The notes: generated from the letters alone by a model not told the origin. A stretch of 64,000 nucleotides of DNA from Clostridiales bacterium (GCA_003525075.1 DQFO01000016.1:52022-116021); one strand, 5' to 3'; counted from the first letter of the stretch, positions 27,075 to 35,430 are shown. Translations and numbers: made by a program.

Positions 27075-28130
27075 TTATTTTTTGAATTTCGTCTTTAATC
27101 CTCTTAAATTTCTGAATGTTTTTTCCGAAAATTTATATAAAGAATAAGTAAATGGTTTAAATGGAATATAAACTTCCCCTACAAATTCTGTAAATGTTGC
27201 TCCAAATCCTTTTTTAAATCTATATAATCCATATTGTGGGTGATTTTCATCTACAACTCCTGAAACTCCTCTAAAGTCATACACATCATCTTTTCTTGCT
27301 ATTGCCATCTTTATCATTTCCCATTGTAATAAATAATTTGGCATTAAATTTCTATGTTCATTACTACTAGCACCATATAAATACCATGTTTTATTACCAT
27401 AGAAAATTGGTATTACTCCTGATATTGGCTTTCCATCATGATATGCCATTAATAATTTCATATGTTCTGGAGCCATTTCATCATACATTTTCTCAAAATA
27501 TGATAATGGCCTTATTATAAATCCATCTCTTGCTCCTGTTTCAACCATTATTTTATGAAAATCTTTTAAATCCTCTCTTGTTCCTTCTTTTACTTCAACA
27601 CCTTTTTTTATTGCCAAACGCACATTATATCTTGTTTTTGAATGAAATCCTGCAAAAATTTCGTCTTCTGTTTTATTTTTTATATCTAGTCTAAATACAT
27701 ATCTTGGTTGAATTTCTTCTCTAAAATTTTTGGCATCATCTTTTATTTTATATCCTAAACTTGTTACTATCTTTCTATATTCTTCATCACTACTTAAAAT
27801 ATCTGGTTCTGCTTTATATACAATTGCTTTATATTTTTTTGCTAATTCTTTGATTCCATCTGTTAGTTGTTTCATTACAGATATATCATGTATATCACAT
27901 GTTGGTCCTCTTGACGAATACATTATATTTCCAAAGATAGGTATTTTTCTTATTAAAATACTTACTGCTCCGATTATTTTTCCACTCTCATCTTCTGCTA
28001 ATACTATTTCATTTATCCAATTTCCTTTTACTTTTGCCCATTCTGGTGATTGTTGAAAATTACACCTTTCATGTTTTTCTAAAAATTCTTTATATGCTTG
28101 TCTATCTTTCTCATCTGTTACTATTCTCAT
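27075..28130 (-). CDS. FemAB-family peptidyltransferase (lipid II bridge formation)
   Basis: GNAT-fold transferase that adds amino acids from aminoacyl-tRNA to the peptidoglycan stem, or a related peptide-branch enzyme, 351 residues. Characteristic pieces: FQQSPEWAKVKGNW, SSRGPTCDIHD, FRLDIKNKTEDEIFAGFHSK, the helical arm KTRYNVRLAIKKGVEV, and YLLQWEMIKMAIARK with VYDFRGVSG. Its position next to alr fits cell-wall synthesis. The nearest ribosome site is 40 nt upstream, separated by a hairpin (28141-28165). Confidence 0.85.
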   Translation of the reverse strand: MRIVTDEKDRQAYKEFLEKHERCNFQQSPEWAKVKGNWINEIVLAEDESGKIIGAVSILIRKIPIFGNIMYSSRGPTCDIHDISVMKQLTDGIKELAKKYKAIVYKAEPDILSSDEEYRKIVTSLGYKIKDDAKNFREEIQPRYVFRLDIKNKTEDEIFAGFHSKTRYNVRLAIKKGVEVKEGTREDLKDFHKIMVETGARDGFIIRPLSYFEKMYDEMAPEHMKLLMAYHDGKPISGVIPIFYGNKTWYLYGASSNEHRNLMPNYLLQWEMIKMAIARKDDVYDFRGVSGVVDENHPQYGLYRFKKGFGATFTEFVGEVYIPFKPFTYSLYKFSEKTFRNLRGLKTKFKK

Positions 28131-28174
28131 TTTGTTTTACTCGTATAATTTATTTTATTATACGAATTTCTCCT
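28131..28174 (-). promoter_or_regulatory. Hairpin between ribosome site and start of the FemAB gene
   Basis: AAAGGAG, four nt, a perfect 9-bp stem TCGTATAAT/ATTATACGA (28141-28149 with 28157-28165), then 10 nt to the ATG at 28130. It is the same arrangement as at the EndoQ gene; no T-run follows the stem. An operator palindrome is the alternative. Confidence 0.5.
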
Positions 28175-28271
28175 TTCTTTTTGACTTATTCTATATTATT
28201 TATAATTATTTTTTCATGATTATTGTACACTAAATATATTATTTTTACAAGTTATTTTATAATAAATGAAG

Positions 28272-28322
28272 AAAAAACTCATAGGTATAATTCTTTATTA
28301 GAATATATCTATGAGTTTTTTT
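28272..28322 (-). terminator. Terminator of the cyclophilin gene
   Basis: AAAAAACTCATAG ... CTATGAGTTTTTT stem with inner TATA/ATAT pairing, overlapping the stop codon. Confidence 0.8.
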
Positions 28323-28941
28323 AATCTATCATTTCTATTTTTTCTATAACTGGTTGATTTTCTTTTAATACTGTACCATTATCATCTTCTATTTTTACAT
28401 CTTCACATATTTTGTCTACAATTTCGATTCCACTTGTTACTTTTCCAAATGCAGCATAGGCTCCATCTAATCCAGTATAATCTTTATGCATTATAAAAAA
28501 TTGTGAACTAGCACTATTATAAGCCATCGATCTTGCCATTGAAATTACACCTCTAGTATGAGAAAGTGTATTCTTTACACCATTTTGTGCAAATTCACCT
28601 TTTATATTTTCATCACTTCCACCAGTTCCATTACCATTTGGATCTCCACCTTGAATCATAAATCCTGATATGATTCTATGAAATGTTAATCCATTATAAA
28701 AACCTTCATTTACCAATTTCGCAAAATTTGCAACTGTAATTGGTGCAATATCTGCATATAATTCTACATTTATTGTTCCATAATCTTTTATTGTTATTTG
28801 CGCATGATGTGTTCCTTTTGAATATTTATCTTCATCTTGATTTATATTTTCTTTTTTTGAATTATTTATTATCATTGCAATAATTCCTCCTATTATTATA
28901 ATTCCAATTATTATTCCTATAATTATATACCTTTTTTTCAT
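28321..28941 (-). CDS. Cyclophilin-type peptidyl-prolyl isomerase, membrane-anchored
   Basis: Proline isomerase of 206 residues with an N-terminal membrane anchor (residues 5-26), so it acts outside the cytoplasm. Cyclophilin core: FAKLVNEGFYNGLTFHRIIS, GFMIQGGDPNGNGTGG, SQFFIMHKDYTGLDGAYAAF. The active-site Arg (FHRI) and the Gln/Phe positions are present. No lipobox Cys is seen. GGAGGTGAG precedes the ATG by about 10 nt. Confidence 0.92.
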   Translation of the reverse strand: MKKRYIIIGIIIGIIIIGGIIAMIINNSKKENINQDEDKYSKGTHHAQITIKDYGTINVELYADIAPITVANFAKLVNEGFYNGLTFHRIISGFMIQGGDPNGNGTGGSDENIKGEFAQNGVKNTLSHTRGVISMARSMAYNSASSQFFIMHKDYTGLDGAYAAFGKVTSGIEIVDKICEDVKIEDDNGTVLKENQPVIEKIEMID

Positions 28942-28979
28942 TATGTTCTCACCTCCAATAAATTTTAAAAAATTTATTT

Positions 28980-29026
28980 TGGCTGGGGCACTGTGATTCG
29001 AACACAGGAATGTCGGAGTCAGAGTC
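28980..29026 (-). pseudogene. 3' half of a tRNA-Gln(CTG) split by the element
   Basis: Minus strand from 29026: the 11-bp core GACTCTGACTC, CGA closing the anticodon stem, variable loop, T arm CTGTG-TTCGAAT-CACAG, acceptor strand TGCCCCA, discriminator G, encoded CCA. It joins perfectly to the 5' half at 41584-41622 to give a 72-nt tRNA with acceptor TGGGGCA/TGCCCCA. Here it has no promoter or 5' half. Confidence 0.9.
29016..29026. other. Left attachment site core (11 bp)
   Basis: GAGTCAGAGTC, repeated directly at 41584-41594. Flanking bases differ on both sides at each copy, so the core is exactly 11 bp: the anticodon loop plus two stem bases each side. Confidence 0.9.
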
Positions 29027-29169
29027 TTTATAAGTGTTTTATATATTTTGTTATTTATTATTATATAATACCTCTTAAAAAGGCTCTATCTCAAGCATTT
29101 TCCCCATACTAATTTATCTAACTTACTATTTAACAATATTTATAAAATAACATATTTTTTTATGTTTTT

Positions 29170-29190
29170 GTTAGATATTGGTTAGATGTT
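29170..29190 (+). repeat. Left integrase arm-type site
   Basis: Two direct GTTAGAT copies (GTTAGATATTG, GTTAGATGTT), matching the right-end site 41480-41500 in sequence and orientation. An inverted TATCTAAC copy lies at 29116-29123. Confidence 0.7.
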
Positions 29191-29277
29191 ATTTATGAAC
29201 TATTATAACAGATAATCTACTATTGATAAATAGATTTTGAAAATTTTTTATAAAATTTTATCGTAAAATTACTCTAT

Positions 29278-29371
29278 CCTCACAATAAATTGCCTTAAAA
29301 TCGATTGTGAGGGCTAATTAAATAGAATAAACATAGACTACTTGTAGTTTTTAAGCTACAGGTAGTTTTTT
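29278..29371 (+). terminator. Hairpin plus terminator-like stem near the left end
   Basis: CCTCACAAT/ATTGTGAGG (29278-29286 with 29304-29312), then ACTACtTGTAG ... CTACAgGTAGT (29337-29366) followed by TTTTT. It could end a plus-strand RNA or guard the element from host readthrough. In 29397-29574 I see no gene or clear structure. Confidence 0.5.
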
Positions 29372-29574
29372 ATGTTTAAAAGAGAATTGCCACAAACTCT
29401 TAAAAAGTGATAGGTGTAATGAGCCGATGCTATAAAATTCATTCGTATTTGTATAAGCAGTCTAATTATACAAGGTGCGTGAGTGAGATTTTAGAACACA
29501 GACTCACAATAATAAAAGAGTATTCGGTGGCATATCTTGGTGTGGATTTATAATTGTAAAAAGTTTGGACAAGT

Positions 29575-29754
29575 ATGAACAAAGATACTTTAGTAGTATC
29601 AGCAATTATAGTAGCAAAGCTACTTACTAGACTACCTATGAAACGAGGCGAACGACCGACGGTTTCTACTTATATAGGTGTAATGATTCTATTTGTAACA
29701 ATGGGATTATTACACCTAATTCACTTTAGCTCTCTCCCTCTAGTTTCTGCTTAG
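29575..29754 (+). CDS. Possible small membrane protein (59 aa)
   Basis: An open frame starting MNKDTLVVSAIIVAKLLTRL with two hydrophobic stretches (about 7-18 and 35-50) separated by KRGERPT. No good ribosome site is present and its end overlaps the hairpin array, so it may be chance. It is included because it is the only open frame in the 900-bp left-end region. Confidence 0.25.
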   Translation: MNKDTLVVSAIIVAKLLTRLPMKRGERPTVSTYIGVMILFVTMGLLHLIHFSSLPLVSA

Positions 29755-29926
29755 TAGTTGCTAAAGTGAATACCAAAAAGCATAAGTGCTTTTTGGTTGT
29801 GAGTAAAAAAATTATTTTTTTGCTCACATTCATAAAAATTGCGATAAGCAAATTTTTATGAAAAACCTAAAATGCAGATAGGCTATTTTAGGTTTTGGGG
29901 TGTGGGGTTGCTTAACCCTGCCACAC
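29675..29926. repeat. Run of seven hairpins upstream of oriT
   Basis: Perfect or near-perfect stems: 29675-29684/29709-29718 (10 bp); 29719-29729/29761-29771 (11 bp); 29773-29781/29788-29796 (9 bp); 29799-29810/29815-29827; 29830-29840/29851-29861 (11 bp); 29862-29873/29885-29896 (12 bp); 29900-29909/29914-29926. They abut each other with almost no gaps, which suggests selection for single-stranded folding (transfer or strand-conversion origin). Confidence 0.75.
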
Positions 29927-29958
29927 AGACAAACTTTGTTTGTCTAGTGTGTTAGACA
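29927..29958 (+). other. oriT of the MobV (pMV158) type
   Basis: Two mutually exclusive hairpins, AGACAAA/TTTGTCT (29927-29945) and TGTCTA/TAGACA (29941-29958), surround TAGTGTGTTA, the conserved nick sequence of pMV158-type oriT (GTGTG/TT). The nick is predicted between 29951 and 29952, 48 bp before the relaxase start. Confidence 0.8.
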
Positions 29959-29999
29959 TTGAAACAATATCTCAAGCAAAAAAGGAGGTGCATGGAGAT

Positions 30000-31247
30000 A
30001 TGAGTTATGCTATTGTAAGAAATGAAAAATTAACAAGAGCAGAAGTAAATGGAAAAGGAACTCATAATGATAGAAAAGCAAAAAATCATACTAATAAAGA
30101 TATTGATCCTACAAAGACACACTTAAATTATTACATTAAGAAAAATGAACTAACATACACCAAAGAATTTGATAAATATTTAAAAGAAAATAATTTGAAA
30201 GGTCATCTTAGAAGTAATAGCATAATAATGTGTCAAATGATATTTACATCAGACCAAACATTCTTTGATAAAATTGGAGAAAAAGAAACCAAAAGATATT
30301 TTGATGAATGTTATAAATTTATTTGCAGTTATAAAAATCTAGGAGAAAAAAATATAATATCCGCAGTAGTACATTTAGATGAAGGTGTACCACATATGCA
30401 CTTAATGTTTGTTCCTGTTGTTCATACAAAAGACAAAGCTGGAAACGACATTGATAAAATTTGTGCAAGAGATTTCTGGAAAGGTCGAGACAGTTATAGA
30501 AAATTACAGGATGCCTACTTTAATCATGTAAAATCAAAAGGTTTTGATTTAGAAAGAGGTATGTTTGTTGAAGATACTGACAGAAAACATTATACAGTTG
30601 AAGAATATAAGAAAATTACAAATTATGAAAATACTAAGAAGGTTTTAAAAGAAATTAAACTAGAAATACCAGAAGTTCCAGATATAAATGAAATTAGTAA
30701 ATTTTCAATAAAAAGAGATGAGAAGATACTAAAAGAAATCATAAAACCTAAAGATGATTTAATTAAAGAATTATATAAGGATAATTTATCATTGCATAAA
30801 GAACTATCAAAACAATCCAAAGTTGTTAATGAAGCTGTAAAATATCAAAAAGAAAGAGATAAAATTCTTGCTGATAATGAAGAATTACACAATACTGTTA
30901 AAAATTTGGAACATAAATACAAAATAAAAAGCAATAATCTTGATTTTGACTTTAATAACAGAAAAAAAGAATTAGAGGAAGAATTTGAGAAAAAATCTTA
31001 TAATTTAGAATATGAATATAAAGGCAAATATCGTAAATTAGAAAAAGAAAATAATCGTTTACAAAAAATTATTGATAAGTTTTATGAAACGGTAGATAAA
31101 TTTATAGTTTGGATTTGCCATAAATTTGGGATTGGAGAGTCAAAAGAATTGATTAAAAACTTTCAAGAAGAAACTCATACTTTTATTGATCCTGTAAAAC
31201 AATTGGAACATGAAGATAGAGAAAAAGAATGGGATTTGGAGAGATAA
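30000..31247 (+). CDS. mobV: MobV-family relaxase (Pre/Mob)
   Basis: Starts and ends conjugal transfer by nicking oriT. 415 residues. The N-terminus MSYAIVR, catalytic H22 in THNDRKAKNHTNKDIDP (same position as His22 of MobM), and the metal-binding HLDEGVPHMHLMFVP are all there. The C-terminal half (about 215-390) is a charged coiled coil, as in other Mob/Pre proteins. The ATG at 30000 follows AAAGGAGGTG; longer upstream frames overlap oriT. The first 60 bp upstream is the predicted oriT. Confidence 0.92.
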   Translation: MSYAIVRNEKLTRAEVNGKGTHNDRKAKNHTNKDIDPTKTHLNYYIKKNELTYTKEFDKYLKENNLKGHLRSNSIIMCQMIFTSDQTFFDKIGEKETKRYFDECYKFICSYKNLGEKNIISAVVHLDEGVPHMHLMFVPVVHTKDKAGNDIDKICARDFWKGRDSYRKLQDAYFNHVKSKGFDLERGMFVEDTDRKHYTVEEYKKITNYENTKKVLKEIKLEIPEVPDINEISKFSIKRDEKILKEIIKPKDDLIKELYKDNLSLHKELSKQSKVVNEAVKYQKERDKILADNEELHNTVKNLEHKYKIKSNNLDFDFNNRKKELEEEFEKKSYNLEYEYKGKYRKLEKENNRLQKIIDKFYETVDKFIVWICHKFGIGESKELIKNFQEETHTFIDPVKQLEHEDREKEWDLER

Positions 31248-31282
31248 TCGTGAAAGAGGAGCTTTTAACTCCTCTCAATCTA

Positions 31283-31684
31283 TTATATTTTAGATAATCT
31301 CTCATCCAATTTTTCAAATACTGTTTTTTGTGTTGTAGCTGACGCAAGTTCTACTGGTTTAAATAGTAAATTTGCTCTTTCTTCTTTTGAAACCATATCT
31401 CTTATTTTATTAATTTCATTTATACCATATTTTGCAATTTCTTTACATCTGTTTAAAGTTTTAGTTTCATTCTCTGTAAATAATACATAATATAGTATAG
31501 ACTTAAATAATATTTCGGCTGTTTCTTCGTAATATGAGTCATCATCAGTTCCTTCAATTATAATTGCATTAGTTACAAAATCAATATCTTTTTCATCTTT
31601 AATATAATCTAATATATTAACTCCTTCATTTATTGTTTGTAATAACTCTGCTTTAGTAGAAATATTTTTACCATTAACATTCAT
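31283..31684 (-). CDS. Hypothetical protein with coupling-protein-like segment (133 aa)
   Basis: Soluble 133-residue protein. DDSYYEETAEILFKSILYYV followed by a loop and PVELASATTQKTVFEKLDER resembles the stretch of VirD4/TraG coupling proteins after the Walker A domain, but P-loop, Walker B and membrane segment are lacking. It could be a relic of a coupling ATPase or an independent accessory protein; I cannot decide. AGAGG lies about 11 nt upstream. Convergent with the relaxase. Confidence 0.5.
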   Translation of the reverse strand: MNVNGKNISTKAELLQTINEGVNILDYIKDEKDIDFVTNAIIIEGTDDDSYYEETAEILFKSILYYVLFTENETKTLNRCKEIAKYGINEINKIRDMVSKEERANLLFKPVELASATTQKTVFEKLDERLSKI

Positions 31685-31732
31685 ACACTTAAATACCTCT
31701 TTTCTTTATTATATAATTAAAATTTTAATAAC

Positions 31733-31972
31733 TTAATAAATAAATTTGTCTGAGTCTGAATATAATAACTTATCTAATATATCTTCGTTTTTTTCTAAAC
31801 AAATTTTGATTGCTTCTATTGTTTGTTCCTTAGTTCCATTTGGTTCTGAAATATAGGCATTTCTTCCAAATCTTTCTTTAAATAAAGTTAGATACTTTAT
31901 AAATTCATTATCAACATCTGATAATTTGATATCTTTAATATTATTTATATACTTTTCAATATTTTCTTCCAT
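31733..31972 (-). CDS. Small hypothetical protein of the element (79 aa)
   Basis: Acidic helical protein, MEENIEKYINNIKDIKLSDV to the end, with no recognised motif. Its start codon follows the stop of the zincin-domain gene by 2 bp, so the two are translationally linked. Possible partner or immunity protein for that gene, on position alone. Confidence 0.55.
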   Translation of the reverse strand: MEENIEKYINNIKDIKLSDVDNEFIKYLTLFKERFGRNAYISEPNGTKEQTIEAIKICLEKNEDILDKLLYSDSDKFIY

Positions 31973-31974
31973 CT

Positions 31975-33465
31975 CTAACCTCTTTCGCTATTATCATTAT
32001 TTTGCTCTTTTGGTTCCATTTTTCTTCTCATTTGTGCTATTTTTTCTGGATCAGACATTCTTTGGATTGGTGGAAGATTCCTATATGCACCAAAATTGGT
32101 TAATTGCTTTATAAAGTTTTCCCTTGTTTTACTTGATGATACTGCATTTGTTTGCCTTGCTATTTCTTTAGGTGCATGTAATATATCTAATTGTTTATGA
32201 ACAAATTTGTCAATAAATGATAAATTCATAAATAGATTATTTTTTTGTAAAAATTGTGCTACTCTTTGCTTTAATGTCAATTTGCTTTCATTTGGTTGTA
32301 CCTCAATACTTTCTTTAACTTGCTCTTGTTTTTCTTCTCTTGCAGGTCTTATAATTTCTCCAAATTCATTTATAGAATAACCTTCTGGCATTCTTACATC
32401 TTCTTGTTGTGGTATAGTATCTTCATTTCTTCCAAATTGTCTACCTGTCATTTTTTCAATCATTTCTAATTTTTCAGTAAGATTAGGAATATTATTAAAT
32501 CCTCCATTTCTAGTAACAGCTTCTTTGTGTTTATCTAAATATCTAACATTTGCAAATTCTTGTATTAGCCCTTGTGCATTTTTAAATACTAAATCAAATT
32601 TTTCTTTGCTTATATTTGGGTCATATAATTGTTCAAATGCTTGATTTAAATCTCTCCAAGCTCCATCTCCAAGATATTTATCAAATTCATTTTCAATAAT
32701 ACTAGAATCATTAAGTATTCCATAAAAAAATGTATTAGCAGGTACTTGACTTCCATCTTCTCTTGTTATAATAGCATCAATTTTTTGTTCTGCTAACTGT
32801 TCAAATGATATTTCTTTATCAAAATCGTTTCTCATTGAAACTGCAAGTAATTTGACTAAATCATCACACTTTTTATATGAATTAAATTCTGACAAATCTA
32901 CTTTACCTGTTATAATGTCATCAGCTTTTACATTTTCTCTTATTGCTAATTGAGCAAGTAAATTTATTGCATTTTCTTGTATTTGTTCTCCATAAAATTT
33001 GCCTGTTTCTTCATTTCGTCTTATTAGTCCAGCAACTTGTCTTGAGTTTGATTTTTCATCATATTTTTGATGACTAGCATTTGAAGGATTTAGCATTAAG
33101 TGTCCCATTTCATGAGCTAACCTAAAATCAGCATTATGTCCTTGTATATCTGGATATCTATAAGCTAAATCATAAGTAAATTTATTATTTTCAATATTTC
33201 TTTGTCTTACTTCACCTTTTGTTGTTGCATTTTCTGGATCATCATATATCAAAGATGTTTCATCATTAAAATATATATTTAAATTTTCTTCTGATGTATT
33301 TTCCATAAAATTTTGCATTGCTATCCCATCTTTACTTAATAAGTTAGCCATTTTTTCTCTTATTTTATCGACTCTTTGCAATTCTTGACTTATAACCTGT
33401 CTAGCTTGTCCTGAGTCTTTAGCATAAATAACATATTGCCCATTTCCAACTGTAAATTTTCCCAT
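31975..33465 (-). CDS. Zincin-domain (HExxH) protein of the element
   Basis: A 496-residue protein with an N-terminal metallopeptidase-like domain: DFRLAHEMGHLMLNPSNAS (about residues 111-130) carries HExxH, and downstream Glu residues (GEQIQENAINLLAQLA) fit the third ligand helix. No signal peptide, no membrane segment. A middle segment contains MPEGYSINEFGEIIRPARE, and a basic C-terminal part (about 405-496) follows a Glu/Gln-rich linker. I do not recognise the family. An intracellular protease or toxin-like role is possible. Followed after 2 bp by a small acidic ORF. Confidence 0.65.
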   Translation of the reverse strand: MGKFTVGNGQYVIYAKDSGQARQVISQELQRVDKIREKMANLLSKDGIAMQNFMENTSEENLNIYFNDETSLIYDDPENATTKGEVRQRNIENNKFTYDLAYRYPDIQGHNADFRLAHEMGHLMLNPSNASHQKYDEKSNSRQVAGLIRRNEETGKFYGEQIQENAINLLAQLAIRENVKADDIITGKVDLSEFNSYKKCDDLVKLLAVSMRNDFDKEISFEQLAEQKIDAIITREDGSQVPANTFFYGILNDSSIIENEFDKYLGDGAWRDLNQAFEQLYDPNISKEKFDLVFKNAQGLIQEFANVRYLDKHKEAVTRNGGFNNIPNLTEKLEMIEKMTGRQFGRNEDTIPQQEDVRMPEGYSINEFGEIIRPAREEKQEQVKESIEVQPNESKLTLKQRVAQFLQKNNLFMNLSFIDKFVHKQLDILHAPKEIARQTNAVSSSKTRENFIKQLTNFGAYRNLPPIQRMSDPEKIAQMRRKMEPKEQNNDNSERG

Positions 33466-33485
33466 TTTTTCCTCTTTCCATAGTG

Positions 33486-34412
33486 TTATTTTAATATAAG
33501 GAATAAAATAGCACTAATAACTAATTGTACGAGTATAATTATTCTAGTAACTTTATATATTTTTTCAATCTTGTTTCTTCTCTTTTCAGCATCCCAGTAT
33601 TTTCCAAAATGTACTTCTGAATGTTCTATATAATCATCAACATCATCTGTATAATTTCCTCTGCCTGTAGAATAATTGTATCCTGCATATTTTGTATCTG
33701 GTAACAAAGGTCTATATACTGATAAAATATACCAATATGAGAATACATTTCCTAATAAAATTGCGATAAACCACTGTCCAAATACTAAAATATTTTTGTT
33801 ATTTAGGTATTCGGTAATAAAAGGAGATAGCTTACTCATATTTAATTTTATTATGACATATAAAATGTAAGATAAAATGATTCCTACAGATATTGTAAAA
33901 CATTGTGTTCTTATTTTTCTATGTTTCATAGTTTTATTATATCTGTCTTCATTATCTTCTAAAATATTCATGACTTCTGAATATAAATTATGTGCTTCAT
34001 TTTCTTGGTTGGTAGTATCTACATCTATAGTAACATCAAATTCTCTAAAATATAATGAAACATTAATTTTATTATATATATCATTAATAGTATTATTTTG
34101 ACTTTTGGTATAAAAACTAACATATAAATCTATAGATATGCTTTTTATTGTACTTGGCTGATTTAAGTTTCCGACAAACCAGTTATAATCACTTTCTTTT
34201 ATATTTTTTCCATTTTTAAACTCTATTGTATAATTTATAGTTGTATTTCCATTTTCATATTCCCATTGTTTTTCTCCATAAGGAATATTCTTATTTTTAT
34301 TTTGTTCTAATTCAAATTTTCTATCGTAATTTTCTTTGTAATCTTCTAAATGATTAGCAACTTTTACTATTGTTTCTAACGGTATTTGTTTATTTACTAC
34401 TTTATTGTTCAT
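33486..34412 (-). CDS. Membrane protein of unknown function (308 aa)
   Basis: N-terminal soluble domain of about 160 residues, two adjacent helices (about 172-192 and 208-230), a short acidic loop with YAGYNYSTGRGNYTDDVDDY, and a C-terminal helix (about 288-308). The ATG at 34412 is preferred because AGAGG lies 7 nt upstream. It is divergent from the HTH regulator at 34567 and shares its palindrome-containing intergenic region. No homologue recognised. Confidence 0.55.
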   Translation of the reverse strand: MNNKVVNKQIPLETIVKVANHLEDYKENYDRKFELEQNKNKNIPYGEKQWEYENGNTTINYTIEFKNGKNIKESDYNWFVGNLNQPSTIKSISIDLYVSFYTKSQNNTINDIYNKINVSLYFREFDVTIDVDTTNQENEAHNLYSEVMNILEDNEDRYNKTMKHRKIRTQCFTISVGIILSYILYVIIKLNMSKLSPFITEYLNNKNILVFGQWFIAILLGNVFSYWYILSVYRPLLPDTKYAGYNYSTGRGNYTDDVDDYIEHSEVHFGKYWDAEKRRNKIEKIYKVTRIIILVQLVISAILFLILK

Positions 34413-34484
34413 AAAAAATCCTCTTTTCATAAGTTTATTATTCTATATTTTTTATACCATTACTGCTCAAAAATGTCAATGTTT

Positions 34485-34529
34485 ATGCGTTAAATTTCAC
34501 GCATGTTTTGTTTTTTTATTTGCTATACT
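34485..34529 (+). promoter_or_regulatory. Operator palindrome and extended -10 promoter of the HTH gene
   Basis: ATGCGT (34485-34490) and ACGCAT (34499-34504) form a palindrome with an 8-bp AT spacer, followed by TTTGcTATACT (TATACT at 34524-34529, extended -10). The palindrome sits where -35 contacts would be, so autorepression by the HTH protein is likely. Confidence 0.65.
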
Positions 34530-34566
34530 GATTTTATAAATTTTCGTAAGAATAGGAGGGATTATT

Positions 34567-34803
34567 ATGACTTTGTTAGAAGCAACAAGAAAAAGAATTG
34601 ATGAACTATGTAAAATAAATAATATGAATATAAATCAATTAGCAATAGCTTCTGGAATTAATCCCTCAACTATAAGAAGTATTTTTAAAGTTATAAAGAA
34701 AGCTCCTTCTTCTGATACAATTTACTATATATGTATTGGCTTTGGAATTTCTATAAAAGATTTTTATGATAGTAAATTATTTGAAGATTTAGATGACGAT
34801 TAA
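34567..34803 (+). CDS. XRE-family HTH transcriptional regulator
   Basis: A 78-residue Cro/C1-type DNA-binding protein: helix-turn-helix at about residues 20-45 (MNINQLAIASGINPSTIRSI) and an acidic tail. AGGAGGG is 8 nt upstream of the ATG. The protein is too short for a second domain. It is probably a repressor of itself and the divergent 33486-34412 gene through the palindrome at 34485-34504. Confidence 0.85.
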   Translation: MTLLEATRKRIDELCKINNMNINQLAIASGINPSTIRSIFKVIKKAPSSDTIYYICIGFGISIKDFYDSKLFEDLDDD

Positions 34804-34837
34804 AAGAGAATGATTGTTAAGTTATCATTCTCTTTTA
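34802..34837 (+). terminator. Terminator between convergent genes
   Basis: 13-bp perfect stem AAAAGAGAATGAT / ATCATTCTCTTTT, usable in both directions. Confidence 0.85.
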
Positions 34838-34848
34838 GAATTTAAACA

Positions 34849-35421
34849 TTATTCTTGTTCACTATGTACTATCGGAATTTGTCCAGTATATAAATATACT
34901 ATTATTTCATCCAGCTTATTATCTATATTATTAATTATAGATTTAAGCTTTTCCTGTCGATTTTCTTCTTGAAAATATATGTCTTCTTGATCAAAATTAT
35001 CATCAACAAATTCTATATATTTTTTATGTTCTTTTTTTATATAACTAATAGAATCTTTTATCTCTTTATTTTTTTCTGATAATTTTTCTAAAATGTGTAT
35101 TTTATTTGATATATATCTTATATTCATTAGAACTTTTTCTTTATTTTTCTTTGAAGGTGTAATACCATATTCTTCTCTTAAATATACTTGCATATTATTG
35201 CATATATTTTCTATCTTATTATTTAATTTTCTTATATCATTTTTTCTTTCAGTCAAATAATAAGTAACTAATAAAGCAATTGCAATTGTAACAATTTCAT
35301 AAGCATTCATCTTTATAAAATCTTTCCATCCATTGTTATATATATTGACACCTCCTAATATTACTAGTGTAATTAATATTGTAATCACAAGACATTTAGA
35401 ATGTTTCTTTATAAATCCCAT
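34849..35421 (-). CDS. Membrane-anchored coiled-coil protein (third gene of GHKL/STAS module)
   Basis: 190 residues: two N-terminal helices (about 9-27 and 40-58), then a charged helical coiled-coil domain to the C-terminus, facing the cytoplasm. No enzymatic motif. AGGAGG overlaps the stop codon of the STAS-like gene upstream and the intergenic gap is only 9 bp, so it is the last gene of the three-gene operon starting at 36802. Could be the membrane effector or anchor of the module; that is inference. Confidence 0.6.
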   Translation of the reverse strand: MGFIKKHSKCLVITILITLVILGGVNIYNNGWKDFIKMNAYEIVTIAIALLVTYYLTERKNDIRKLNNKIENICNNMQVYLREEYGITPSKKNKEKVLMNIRYISNKIHILEKLSEKNKEIKDSISYIKKEHKKYIEFVDDNFDQEDIYFQEENRQEKLKSIINNIDNKLDEIIVYLYTGQIPIVHSEQE

Positions 35422-35430
35422 ATATTCCTC

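Noticed and set aside
29461..29574. Group II intron 5' end (GTGCG sequence near the left end of the element)
   Set aside because: The surrounding sequence lacks recognisable domain V or an intron-encoded protein.
31283..31684. Full type IV coupling protein in the element
   Set aside because: Only a short similar stretch is present; Walker motifs and membrane anchor are missing, so it is listed as hypothetical.
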